A stretch of 64,000 nt of DNA from Moorena producens 3L. Its GTDB lineage: Bacteria > Cyanobacteriota > Cyanobacteriia > Cyanobacteriales > Coleofasciculaceae. Below, in pieces: positions 35,164 through 43,888 of this stretch (its first letter is position 1; every line of letters starts with the position of its first letter). The stretch lies in assembly GCF_000211815.1 (NCBI RefSeq), contig NZ_GL890945.1, forward strand, positions 26,256-90,255. Direction: 5' to 3'. The translations under genes and the position numbers were made by a program. The notes under the pieces are model-generated. The model searched no databases. It saw only the letters and a program-made list of their open reading frames with translations, and was not told where the DNA came from.

Positions 35164-35751
35164 TCAGGGTTTAGGAAGACTCGCATCTTCTTTGATTTTT
35201 TTGCCGTATTTTCGGAGTCCGTGGACGCGGCAAGAGAAGACGTGAATGATGGATAGAAGATCTGCGGTAAGTTCCGATTCTGGACAACTTTCATGGTTGT
35301 CGAGAACCAAGATTTTTCCACCGTTGATACTGACCAAGTACTCAAAGAGTTCAAACCCGAACCTGGTAAGTCTGCAAGGGCAGGCAACAATAATTGTGAG
35401 CTGATCTCCTTGCATAAGCCGTTCCAATATGATTCTAAGACCTTTTCTTTTGTAGTTAAGTCCTGAACCGATGTCCTTGACGATTTCCGCTTCCGGGAAG
35501 AGCGAATGCATGTAGGCGATTTGTCTGGCGAGGTCGTCTTTTTGTTTGTTACTACTGACTCGGCAGTAACAGATCGTAGCTTCTCTGTTTCCTTTACTTT
35601 TTCCAAGGCTGAGTAAACTAGTTGTGTCAAAGAGACGGTACCCGCTTGGGGTTCGTTCACATTTGATGATGCCATTATCTGCGTACTTCCGCAAAGTGTT
35701 CCTGGAGAGTCCCGTAAGTTCGACCGCCTTACGGATTGGTATTAATGCCAT
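35164..35751 (-). CDS. tnpA: IS607-type serine recombinase TnpA (copy 2)
   Basis: 195 residues, full length. MerR-type HTH (LIPIRKAVELTGLSRNTLRK), serine recombinase domain with ICYCRVSSNKQKDDL (catalytic serine), DIGSGLNYKRKGLR, ACPCRLTRFGFELFEYL, and a complete C-terminus (SELTADLLSIIHVFSCRVHG) that copy 1 has lost. It probably catalyses insertion and excision of the element; with its tnpB dead, only transposition itself might be retained. Confidence 0.93.
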   Translation of the reverse strand: MALIPIRKAVELTGLSRNTLRKYADNGIIKCERTPSGYRLFDTTSLLSLGKSKGNREATICYCRVSSNKQKDDLARQIAYMHSLFPEAEIVKDIGSGLNYKRKGLRIILERLMQGDQLTIIVACPCRLTRFGFELFEYLVSINGGKILVLDNHESCPESELTADLLSIIHVFSCRVHGLRKYGKKIKEDASLPKP

Positions 35752-35880
35752 GAATATAGTCTAACAACTAATTTAATACTTTGATAGACTATGTGATACT
35801 TTTCAATACTGTCTACTAACCCCCGATTACACTACCACTGGCTCCACCTTATAGGCAGTACCTTCCCCCTGTCTAGCTTT

Positions 35881-35935
35881 TGCGTACGCGTAGCGTGGCC
35901 CTTCGCGCAGGGTGGCCCAAAGGCCAAGGCCAATC
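35881..35935. repeat. Clustered small palindromic repeats
   Basis: TGCGTACGCGTAGCGTGGCC, CTTCGCGCAGGGTGGCCCAA, AGGCCAAGGCCAATCCC: two or more of the GCGTAGCGTGGCC...GGCCAA elements run together between the IS607 copy and the mechanosensitive channel gene. Confidence 0.75.
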
Positions 35936-35960
35936 CCATGATGATTGATTGATAGTCCAC

Positions 35961-37469
35961 TTAACCTTGACTTGATAACTCGGCACCATTACTGGATGCA
36001 AGACTGGATGCAAGATTGGCTTGTTTCACCTCATCTATCGCTTTCCGTCGTGCTTCGATAATTTGACCAATTTCACGGGCGAGACTTGGTGTACTTTCTA
36101 TCATCTGATTAACCAGATCTGAATAAAGCGCAATAGTTTGCAAATCTTCCACAACGGTAACGGATACTGAGCTTGGTTTGCCGCTAAACAGTGCCATTTC
36201 GCCAAAAAACTCACCACTCGACAGAGTCATCACCTCCTGTTGTTCACCATAACTATCTTTGAGGTTGAGTACAGCTTTCCCAGCAATAATAATGTAGAGA
36301 GCATGACCAGGATCCCCTTGACGGATTACGGTTTCTCCCACACCGAAATGTTGTAGGACTGCTCCTTTCGAGAGATTCTCCAAGTTCTTTTGCTGTTTAG
36401 CTACAGGGACAAAGACAGGCATTGACTTCAAGCTCTCGGTAAACTTTGTCAAAGTGCTATCTGCCTGATTAGGGTCACTATCGAGTTTACGGAGTCTATA
36501 GATCGGAATGGTAGGTCCAAGATTGTTCCGTTGGGCTGCATACCAGATACGGGTCATCAACTGTTCACGGATTCTGGGCGCATCCTTATAGTCTTCGATA
36601 GAAAACTTGACCTCATAGTTACCCCGATAGTCGTTATATTCCATGGTGCGGATCTCTGGGGAAGGATCACTCAATATCCCTTCTGTCGCCAGTGCTGTTT
36701 CTTTTAATACTTGCTTAATTAGGTTGGGTGGATCATCACTGTCGAAGTCAATCCTAAAGGTTTCTACATGAATCGGTTTCGGTTTGCTGTAATTGAGGAC
36801 TATTTCTCCTCCAAGTACCCGATGGGGAATAATAATCATGTCACCGTCCCGGGTTACCAGGTGAACAGCTCGCCAATTCATATCAATGACCTGACCAACT
36901 TTGTCTCCAATCTGCAACCAATCACCGACTTCAAAGGGACGAGCAAACAGTAGGGCAACGCCAGAAAAGACGCTGCCTAGAGAGTCCTGAAGCGCCAAGC
37001 CGATAACAATAGAACCCACACCCAAGGCAGTAGCTAGACCAGCGAGGTCGGCTCCCCAAACTTTCGATAGCACAATGGCAGCACCAAGGGCTACCAAAAA
37101 AAATCTTGACAAATCTAGGAGTAGTTTTGGGATCCGTCCTCGCCATGTATTTTCTCCAGCGGCTTCAAACAACACCGAATTGATTAGAGACAGAGAGGCG
37201 TCTATAACAAATATCCAGAGCAGGGTCTCGACAAGCTTGACAACATTGTTGTCCAGGTCTAATTCAACCACATTCTGGATAAATAGCAGGAATACTAAGA
37301 CGGGTAAGACACGGTTACGAACTAGGCGGAGCGTAACTGCTATAGGCTGACCGCGTCTTTGTAGACGATGAGTAATTTCTGTGAGAATAATTACCAGGAG
37401 CGGGAACCCTATCCCTAAGGCTATTGCCCAGATAAACCAATCGTTTTGCCATATTACTTTGCTCATCAA
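35961..37469 (-). CDS. MscS-family mechanosensitive channel with C-terminal cyclic-nucleotide-type domain
   Basis: 502 residues. Several N-terminal membrane helices (WAIALGIGFPLLVIILTEI, VLPVLVFLLFIQNVV, FLVALGAAIVLSKVWG), then the MscS pore helix and beta domain (LATALGVGSIVIGLALQDSL, FARPFEVGDWLQIGDKVGQV, IIIPHRVLGGEIVLNYS). Residues about 365-480 form a cNMP-binding fold (FGVGETVIRQGDPGHALYII, SSGEFFGEMALFSGKPSSVS). The arginine that normally contacts the cyclic phosphate (after the GE...AL helix) is serine here, so nucleotide binding is uncertain. It lies 235 bp downstream of a cyclase gene on the same strand. Confidence 0.93.
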   Translation of the reverse strand: MMSKVIWQNDWFIWAIALGIGFPLLVIILTEITHRLQRRGQPIAVTLRLVRNRVLPVLVFLLFIQNVVELDLDNNVVKLVETLLWIFVIDASLSLINSVLFEAAGENTWRGRIPKLLLDLSRFFLVALGAAIVLSKVWGADLAGLATALGVGSIVIGLALQDSLGSVFSGVALLFARPFEVGDWLQIGDKVGQVIDMNWRAVHLVTRDGDMIIIPHRVLGGEIVLNYSKPKPIHVETFRIDFDSDDPPNLIKQVLKETALATEGILSDPSPEIRTMEYNDYRGNYEVKFSIEDYKDAPRIREQLMTRIWYAAQRNNLGPTIPIYRLRKLDSDPNQADSTLTKFTESLKSMPVFVPVAKQQKNLENLSKGAVLQHFGVGETVIRQGDPGHALYIIIAGKAVLNLKDSYGEQQEVMTLSSGEFFGEMALFSGKPSSVSVTVVEDLQTIALYSDLVNQMIESTPSLAREIGQIIEARRKAIDEVKQANLASSLASSNGAELSSQG

Positions 37470-37703
37470 AATAATCTCCTTGTCCCCTTATTTTTCTATC
37501 CCTTGAACAATAGGGTGAACCCTCTGAACAAGTTTTCATCCCCCACAGGATAATGCTCGCGCGGGGGTTCTTAATTTCGTGTATTATGGTAATCTGAAAA
37601 GAATGTAATCAAGTATAGTTTGTTCAGTTACCAATTCCCCATTAGCAATTCCCCATTACCCTTGGGTCTTTAATAATTTGGCAAAACTGGGCAAAGCCCA
37701 TGT

Positions 37704-39851
37704 CTACACTGTTGAAGCTACTAATTCCTGTGCAGTTTTTAACAACCAAGCTTTCTGCTGATTTTTGCCATTAGGTGTGATGTCCTCAGCCTGCTCAAAG
37801 TCGTAAATATCATGGAGACTGTTGTAGACATTTTGAGACACTAATATAGCTCCCCGTGGGCAGTCAAACATCAGCTTATTGGCAACATTGACTGTATCGC
37901 CCCAAACGTCGTAGACAACTTTTTCTCGACCTACAATACCAGCAACAATATCTCCGGAATGGATACCGATTTCCAGGTCTATGTCAAATCCTCGTTCATG
38001 ACTGAATCGGTGGGTCAACGCCAGCATTTCTAAAGCAAAATCTACCGCCCGTTTTTGATGGTCTATATGTAATATTGATAATCCACAGACTGCCATGTAA
38101 TTGTCACCAATGGTTTTAATCTTCTCTATCCCGTATTTGGCCGTGGCTTGATCGAACAGACTTACTAGATCATTAAGAATGGCAATGACTTCATGGGTAT
38201 CCATGGACCTAGAGAGCTTGCCGAATCCAGCAATGTCGCAGAACAAAACCGTAACATTGGAAACACTCTCAGCAATGTTTGTCTCTCCCCGTTTGAGACG
38301 TTTGGCTACGGAGTCGGGAAATACACTTGTCAGTAACTTTTCATTTTCGCGATTTTTCTGCTCGACTAGTTTAGTTTGAGTGCGTAAGCTGCCAACCATT
38401 TGATTAAATGACTCAGCTAACTCCCCAAATTCGTCTTCCGAGTTTATATTCACCACCGCATCAACTTCTCCATCCGTGACTTTTCGGGCGCTAGCAATTA
38501 AAGCCCTAACTGGTTGCACAAACAGATGGGCGAGCACCATAGCGAGTAGGGTGATCAGCAGTATGATCAAGGCAGCTGAAACCAAAACTCTCTTTTGAAA
38601 GGCGTAAACTGGGGCATAGGCTTCGGCAAGATCCATCTCGGAGAGGATAACCCACTCCAATCCATCGATGTTTAAGGGAGCGTAGGAACTCAAAACTTCA
38701 ATACCCCGATAATCATTGATAATTTGGGTACCTTCTTGCCCAGCTAAGGCTGCTTTTACAGCTTCTGTCTTTACTGGCTGTTGTAGAATTGATGTACCAA
38801 ACTGCTCGATTCGTTTAAGGATCTGTTCCTTTACACCCTGTTCTCGCAAGGCTTTACTATAAGCTGTGGGGTCTTGAATTAGGAAACGGGAAACTGATCG
38901 CATCAGATAATCCTCTCCGACTAGATAGATCTCCCCTGTATCCCCGAGACCATTACTCTTCCATTTACGGTAACCTGTCATGACATTGTTAATCTGATTA
39001 ACCGGAAGCTGGAATGCCAAAACACCTATAAATTTGGAGCCGTCATAGATGGGAGCAGCAATAAATGCTACTGGGGCTCCAAAAGAAGGACGGTAGGAAT
39101 CAAAATCAAATATCTGCACATAATCCTTTCCCTTGGCTTTTCGGAGGTCGCCTAAGGCGAATGCCAAGTTACTATCACTGTATGGTCCAGTGGTGAGATT
39201 GGTGCCAAAGTCTGTTTCTTTAAAAACTGAGTAGACAATCTCACCGGTTTGAGGATCGATCAGCAACATATCCTGGTAAGCAAACTTTTCAACAATGTTG
39301 CGAAAAATTGGGTGGTAGCGGGTGTGAATACTACTGTACTCACTCTTGTCTTCTGGATCATCTAGGAGATGTTTCTCCCCAGCTGGGTTGGGGTTAGTGG
39401 CGATGTAATAGTACTGGAGGTAACGAGCCGCAGAGGTTTCTGGTAAGTAGGATTCTAATACAGGCTTCCCGTCGCTAGTTTCCGCTAGTTTGGTTAAAAA
39501 TTCTTTACGGTAGTATTCTTTGAGGGTGTCCTCTAAATCAGTTGGTGTATCAGTTGGTGTCCTAGATTGTTGCAGTTGGTTGTAGGCTGTTTTAAATTCC
39601 TGCATCGCCTCGACCACCATTAAGTTTTCACTCAGGGTCTGGGTCTGATGGCGAATATCTTCAAAGTATGATTCTATTTGATCTGCTTTGGAAGCTCGTA
39701 GACTGGTTAACTGGTTTGATACTGTTTTGCTCAGATGAGACTTACCACTCCGATAACCGATATAAGCAGTCACGAACAGCGAGCAAGTGCTCAGAGCCAG
39801 CAACATAAATATAAGTTTTGACCTGATACTGAAGTTGTTGAGCAATCCCAT
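37704..39851 (-). CDS. Membrane adenylate-type class III cyclase with Cache and HAMP domains
   Basis: 715 residues. One N-terminal helix (LIFMLLALSTCSLFVTAYIG), a large periplasmic sensor of Cache type (about 40-410, with FAYQDMLLIDPQTGEIVYSV and IAAPIYDGSKFIGVLAFQLP), a second helix (VLVSAALIILLITLLAMVLAHL), HAMP (VQPVRALIASARKVTDGEVD) and the cyclase domain. Metal aspartates are in VTVLFCDIAGF and TIGDNYMAVCG. Lysine in EKIKTIGD and aspartate in VYDVWGDTVN point to ATP. The transition-state arginine position (VNVANK) holds lysine. The signal sensed is unknown; the product could reach the neighbouring channel. Confidence 0.92.
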   Translation of the reverse strand: MGLLNNFSIRSKLIFMLLALSTCSLFVTAYIGYRSGKSHLSKTVSNQLTSLRASKADQIESYFEDIRHQTQTLSENLMVVEAMQEFKTAYNQLQQSRTPTDTPTDLEDTLKEYYRKEFLTKLAETSDGKPVLESYLPETSAARYLQYYYIATNPNPAGEKHLLDDPEDKSEYSSIHTRYHPIFRNIVEKFAYQDMLLIDPQTGEIVYSVFKETDFGTNLTTGPYSDSNLAFALGDLRKAKGKDYVQIFDFDSYRPSFGAPVAFIAAPIYDGSKFIGVLAFQLPVNQINNVMTGYRKWKSNGLGDTGEIYLVGEDYLMRSVSRFLIQDPTAYSKALREQGVKEQILKRIEQFGTSILQQPVKTEAVKAALAGQEGTQIINDYRGIEVLSSYAPLNIDGLEWVILSEMDLAEAYAPVYAFQKRVLVSAALIILLITLLAMVLAHLFVQPVRALIASARKVTDGEVDAVVNINSEDEFGELAESFNQMVGSLRTQTKLVEQKNRENEKLLTSVFPDSVAKRLKRGETNIAESVSNVTVLFCDIAGFGKLSRSMDTHEVIAILNDLVSLFDQATAKYGIEKIKTIGDNYMAVCGLSILHIDHQKRAVDFALEMLALTHRFSHERGFDIDLEIGIHSGDIVAGIVGREKVVYDVWGDTVNVANKLMFDCPRGAILVSQNVYNSLHDIYDFEQAEDITPNGKNQQKAWLLKTAQELVASTV

Positions 39852-40965
39852 GAACAGCCTCCCTGATCCCCAATTGTGAATGATGATACCTGTTACCTTG
39901 TGTGATCCTCAATTGCCTCACTCCACACCTGAGAGGCTATGGAATTTGATCTATCTTCTTCCTGCTCAGGAGTAGGTAAAGAGTTCGATAACAAAACTCT
40001 TAGAATGTACGCAGTTGGAATCTTGGCTAGATAATAAGCTATGAAAGGGCATTGACTATGGGGGGTTACACCCCCCAAAATTATTACAATTGACCATAAC
40101 TTGAACAGGACTTACGCAAAAGGTGCGACCCGTGGCGAATTTAATAATTAGATGCGGAAAGCGCACCTCACTGGCTCCTAAACGCGCTAATGATGTAGGG
40201 TGCGTTAATAAGGCCCCCTACAGGGATGGAATGCTTTAGTTCATTTGTACGGGGGAACTTCAGTAAAAAAAAAGTTCGCGGCAAGCACCAGCAAAATCTA
40301 AGTCAACTAAGTATTTTTACTCGGATTATCTTAGAGAATTTGCGATCGCACTCGATAGTTCTTTTGTGCTACAAAATGAAGTGCGGAAAGTGGGCTCGCC
40401 CGGACTAAGCAAACCATTAACAACCAATTGGGTAAGCCGACGGCTACCCCGACTCGGCGCTTGGTATTTCAGTGCTTTCAGTCGATTCATTTAGTTATCC
40501 TGGGCGGAGTCGAGCAAATTGTCAACTTAACTCACGAGCATCACAGGATTCTTCGCTTTCTTGGTGCTCCCTGCCAAAAATATTATCTACTGGTCTGACA
40601 AACCTGCGGAATGTGGGAAATAATATTTCTGATCAGGCAATAACCACAGGGTAAACGCAATAATCAATAAGGCGGCATTATTCTCAACAATATTAATATA
40701 AATTTGCAATAGTGCTGAGCAATCTTGGCTTAATATGGTCATCATCCTTGCCGTATATCACATTTTTGCTCAATTTTTCTTGCGCTTACCCTGTCACCAG
40801 GATCAGTTTTATCCTAACTTTATCCACTGACTAACACAAAAAATAACATTTAACAATTAATTAATAAAATTAGCAGTTAATTTCTTGCGATTACAAACTA
40901 AATCATCTATTCTTTTATTGAAAGCAAGCATTAACACCTTTCTGCATCCCTAAGGATACTTCACT
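39852..40965. other. 1.1-kb non-coding gap before nadA
   Basis: No convincing gene on either strand. It holds a diverged copy of the 44-bp stem-loop repeat at 40122-40167 and is AT-rich near 40660-40920. No tRNA or riboswitch pattern recognised. Confidence 0.55.
40122..40167. repeat. 44-bp dispersed stem-loop repeat, second copy
   Basis: GGTGCGACCCGTGGCGAATT ... GCGGAAAGCGCACC is the approximate reverse complement of 13797-13840. Confidence 0.7.
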
Positions 40966-41973
40966 ATGTTTATCACCCAATCAACAACAAAAAACACCCA
41001 CTTTAGTTCTCTACCAGATGACTTATTCGCAGCTATTGAAGATCTCAAGAAGGAGCTAAATGCAGTTATTTTAGTTCACTACTATCAAGAGCCTGATATT
41101 CAAGATATTGCTGACTATTTGGGTGATTCTTTAACCTTATCTCGCCAGGCTGCTACTACAGATGCTGATGTGATCGTCTTTGCTGGAGTTCATTTCATGG
41201 CAGAAACTGCCAAAATCCTTAACCCTAACAAGTTAGTATTATTACCTGATTTAGATGCGGGTTGCTCTATGGCTGATGGCTGTCCTCCCGAAGAATTTGC
41301 TGCTTTCAAAGCTGCCCATCCAGATCATTTAGTGGTGTGTTACGTTAATTGCTCTGCTGCGGTTAAAGCAATGAGCGATATTATTTGCACCAGCTCTAAT
41401 GCGGTAGATATTGTGAATCAAATCCCAAAAGATCAGCCAATTATTTTCGCTCCTGATAAAAACCTTGGTCGCTATGTTAGCGAACAAACAGGAAGGGATT
41501 TAGTACTTTGGGATGGGAGTTGTATGATTCATGAAATTTTTTCGGAAAAGAAGATCGTACAACTCAAAATAGAACATCCTCAAGCAGAATTTATTGCTCA
41601 TCCCGAATGTGAAGCTCCAGTGTTACGCCATGCGGATTACATTGGTTCAACGAAAGCTTTGTTTGAGTATAGCCAGGGAAGTGCTGCGGAACAATTTATC
41701 GTCGCCACTGAACCCGGTATTCTGTATCAAATGGAAAAGCATATGCCACACAAGCAGTTTATTGCTGCACCAGCGACGGGTAACTGTGCATGTAATGAAT
41801 GCCCTCACATGCGGTTGAATACTTTGGAAAAGTTATATCTAGCAATGAAAAATCGGGCACCAGAAATTACCTTACCAGAAGACATTCGGATTGCTGCACT
41901 CAAGCCCATGCAACGCATGTTGGAGATGTCAGCGCAACTTTCCGTTACTAAATCTATGTTGTCCAGTGTCTAA
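40966..41973 (+). CDS. nadA: Quinolinate synthase
   Basis: 335 residues. Condenses iminoaspartate with dihydroxyacetone phosphate to quinolinate, using a 4Fe-4S cluster. Motifs are VHYYQEPDIQDIADYLGDSL, FAGVHFMAETAKIL, LPDLDAGCSMADGCP, VVCYVNCSAAVKA, CTSSNA, HPECEAPV and GNCACNECPHM. Cysteines for the cluster are present and length is normal. First of three same-strand genes ending with nadB, so quinolinate formation is encoded as a unit here. Confidence 0.97.
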   Translation: MFITQSTTKNTHFSSLPDDLFAAIEDLKKELNAVILVHYYQEPDIQDIADYLGDSLTLSRQAATTDADVIVFAGVHFMAETAKILNPNKLVLLPDLDAGCSMADGCPPEEFAAFKAAHPDHLVVCYVNCSAAVKAMSDIICTSSNAVDIVNQIPKDQPIIFAPDKNLGRYVSEQTGRDLVLWDGSCMIHEIFSEKKIVQLKIEHPQAEFIAHPECEAPVLRHADYIGSTKALFEYSQGSAAEQFIVATEPGILYQMEKHMPHKQFIAAPATGNCACNECPHMRLNTLEKLYLAMKNRAPEITLPEDIRIAALKPMQRMLEMSAQLSVTKSMLSSV

Positions 41974-42162
41974 ATCGTGATTGACTGACGAAACTTCTAA
42001 AACCCTTGATTTTACTACGAAGCAAGATTTGTCAGTCAACAAATTATAAATCTTAGAGGATGTTTGAAAAAGTCTGTGAAGGATTGATTTTCAAACATTC
42101 TCCGATATAATTATGACACAAAGTATGACTAAAATTAGATATGTTATTACCTTAAAGTAATC

Positions 42163-43878
42163 ATGACATTACCGCAATTGGAGAATCAATATTATTCCTC
42201 AAAAGACGCAGCTTTACTTTACGATTGGCGCATTTATAGTATTCGTCAAGCCCTTAAGCAAAAAGGAAAAGCTACCGGAACTTTAGAAATTCAAGACTTG
42301 CTAGATTTGGGTCATCTGGATCAATATCACTACTTTGGTAGTCAAGCTTGCGATCGCGCCATCAATTATTTATCGCTCAATCCCAACTCTCGCGTTTTGG
42401 ATATAGGAAGTGGTGTGGGTGGGCCAGCTCGATATATTAGCTATAAAACGGGATGTCACCTCCAATGTGTGGAATTAAGACAGGACTTTAGTGAAATTGC
42501 CCAAGAACTCACCCAACGGATGGGACTCGATCAGCGCATCCAATACCTGACTGGCAATGTTCTCAGTTCCGAAATCATCGATGCCCTGTTACCCAATTCA
42601 TTTGACAACATCATTTCATTTCTATCCTTATTACACATTGAAGAGCGTGACAAAGTCCTTGAAATTTGTTTTCGTGCTTTGAAAGAAAATGGCAGTATCT
42701 ACGTTGAGGATTACGTGGCAAATTGCACCCTGACACCAGACGTAAAAACCACTTTAAAAGAAGTATTTAAATCTTCTTACGTGCCAACCCGTGAAACCTA
42801 CCGACAGCACTTCGAACGTGCAGGGTTTACTGAAATTTGTTTCATTGATTTAACAACCGGATGGCAACGTTGTATAAAAGAACGCTATCAGAAATTCATC
42901 GATTCCAAGGAAGAATCAATCAAACTCTTCGGTGAAGACATTTTTGAACACCGCAGTCGATTGTATAGAATTGGTCGGGATATGCTTCAAGGGGGTAGCG
43001 TTGGTGGAGCATTGATCACTGCTAAGAAACCCTGTGCTCCAAAGATATACCAAGTACCAGACACCTATTTTTCTGCTTTAACCTCTGTTTATAATGAGCA
43101 ATACCATTTCTTTCTCGAAGACGGCTCTCTCCTTGCTCTGAGACATTTTAAAACCAAAACCCTTGAGCATTACTCCGCCTGGTGGAGTGACACTCAGGGC
43201 AACTCTCAGGAACTGATTAATACCTCGGAACAAAGAAGCTCAGCTGAGCATATCTCTATCCAAAAAAACGATCAAACTGGAATAATTTGTTTGCCAGAAG
43301 CCAATCTGGAAGTGCAATTTGAAGTGACGACCCAATTCACCTGGGGTGTTCCTGGTGAAGAAAATCAGCGCGATGTTATCCATCAGCCACAACTTGAATG
43401 CATTGTTCATACAGATAATGGCACTCAAAAAGCGCAAGGATATTGCAAAATTTATGAGGGGAATTATCCTAGGTTTTGGGGCTACCATTTTGTTTATGCA
43501 CTCTTCCCTGATTACGGGATTATTTGGAGCGCTGATGCCACATTTGGTCAAGAAAGAAACAATCATTTCAATTTCCTCAATACTTCTAAACTTAATACTT
43601 CAGAACTGGATAATTCCCAAACAGAAAAGCAAATATTGTTGCGCGGGGAAAAGTCTTATCATCGCCAAACAAGTGCTCATGCCAGCATTCAAAACAGAAT
43701 GTATGACTTGATCTTCGATAGAGCCTTTGCAACTTGGTCAAGCATTCTGCGAAATCGAACATCAACGATGGAAAGTAACCTCAGCTTGGAATATAGGGAG
43801 GCCATTTTAATAATAGATGACCAAGAAGTGAGCAAAGGAGTTTGCTTAAAAGAATCTTGTTTTGGCACAATTGTATAA
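42163..43878 (+). CDS. SAM methyltransferase fused to an unknown C-terminal domain, between nadA and nadB
   Basis: 571 residues. Residues about 10-285 are a class I methyltransferase of the sarcosine/phosphoethanolamine-type: motif I VLDIGSGVGGPARY (78-91), LQCVELRQDFSEIA, NIISFLSLLHIEER, YVEDYVANCTLTP, and GGALITAKK at the end. Residues about 295-571 form a second, beta-rich domain (FFLEDGSLLALRHFKT, AQGYCKIYEGNYPRFWGYHF, PDYGIIWSADATFG) with tryptophan/aromatic pairs that recall CrtC/AttH-like lipocalin folds; not certain. It stops 10 bp before the nadB start, so co-expression is very likely. A pyridine or other NAD-pathway compound as methyl acceptor is only a guess. Confidence 0.85.
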   Translation: MTLPQLENQYYSSKDAALLYDWRIYSIRQALKQKGKATGTLEIQDLLDLGHLDQYHYFGSQACDRAINYLSLNPNSRVLDIGSGVGGPARYISYKTGCHLQCVELRQDFSEIAQELTQRMGLDQRIQYLTGNVLSSEIIDALLPNSFDNIISFLSLLHIEERDKVLEICFRALKENGSIYVEDYVANCTLTPDVKTTLKEVFKSSYVPTRETYRQHFERAGFTEICFIDLTTGWQRCIKERYQKFIDSKEESIKLFGEDIFEHRSRLYRIGRDMLQGGSVGGALITAKKPCAPKIYQVPDTYFSALTSVYNEQYHFFLEDGSLLALRHFKTKTLEHYSAWWSDTQGNSQELINTSEQRSSAEHISIQKNDQTGIICLPEANLEVQFEVTTQFTWGVPGEENQRDVIHQPQLECIVHTDNGTQKAQGYCKIYEGNYPRFWGYHFVYALFPDYGIIWSADATFGQERNNHFNFLNTSKLNTSELDNSQTEKQILLRGEKSYHRQTSAHASIQNRMYDLIFDRAFATWSSILRNRTSTMESNLSLEYREAILIIDDQEVSKGVCLKESCFGTIV

Positions 43879-43888
43879 GGGCAAAACT

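Larger units (their letters stand above)
33880..35290 (-). pseudogene. tnpB: tnpB of IS607 copy 2, broken
   Basis: Compared with copy 1 the protein is recognisable from KKMRVFLNPEQR to the end, but: two 24-bp repeat insertions add eight residues each (frame kept); a roughly 105-bp insertion at about 34593-34700 stops the frame after GDYY; a one-base indel near 34500 shifts it; and a roughly 49-bp palindromic insertion near 33974-34022 brings a stop after DGRSMD. The last RuvC block (DINGARGI) lies beyond that stop. The nuclease is therefore dead. The segment SWTGELINIGGSKK shows the uninterrupted form of the intron target site. Confidence 0.9.
33844..35755 (-). mobile_element. IS607-type element, copy 2 (no intron, decayed tnpB)
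   Basis: Homologous to copy 1 at 9378-13260 without the group II intron, from CCGATACTTTTTAGCT through tnpB and tnpA. The outer limit on the tnpA side is approximate. It carries an intact-looking tnpA and a tnpB interrupted by several small insertions. Confidence 0.88.
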
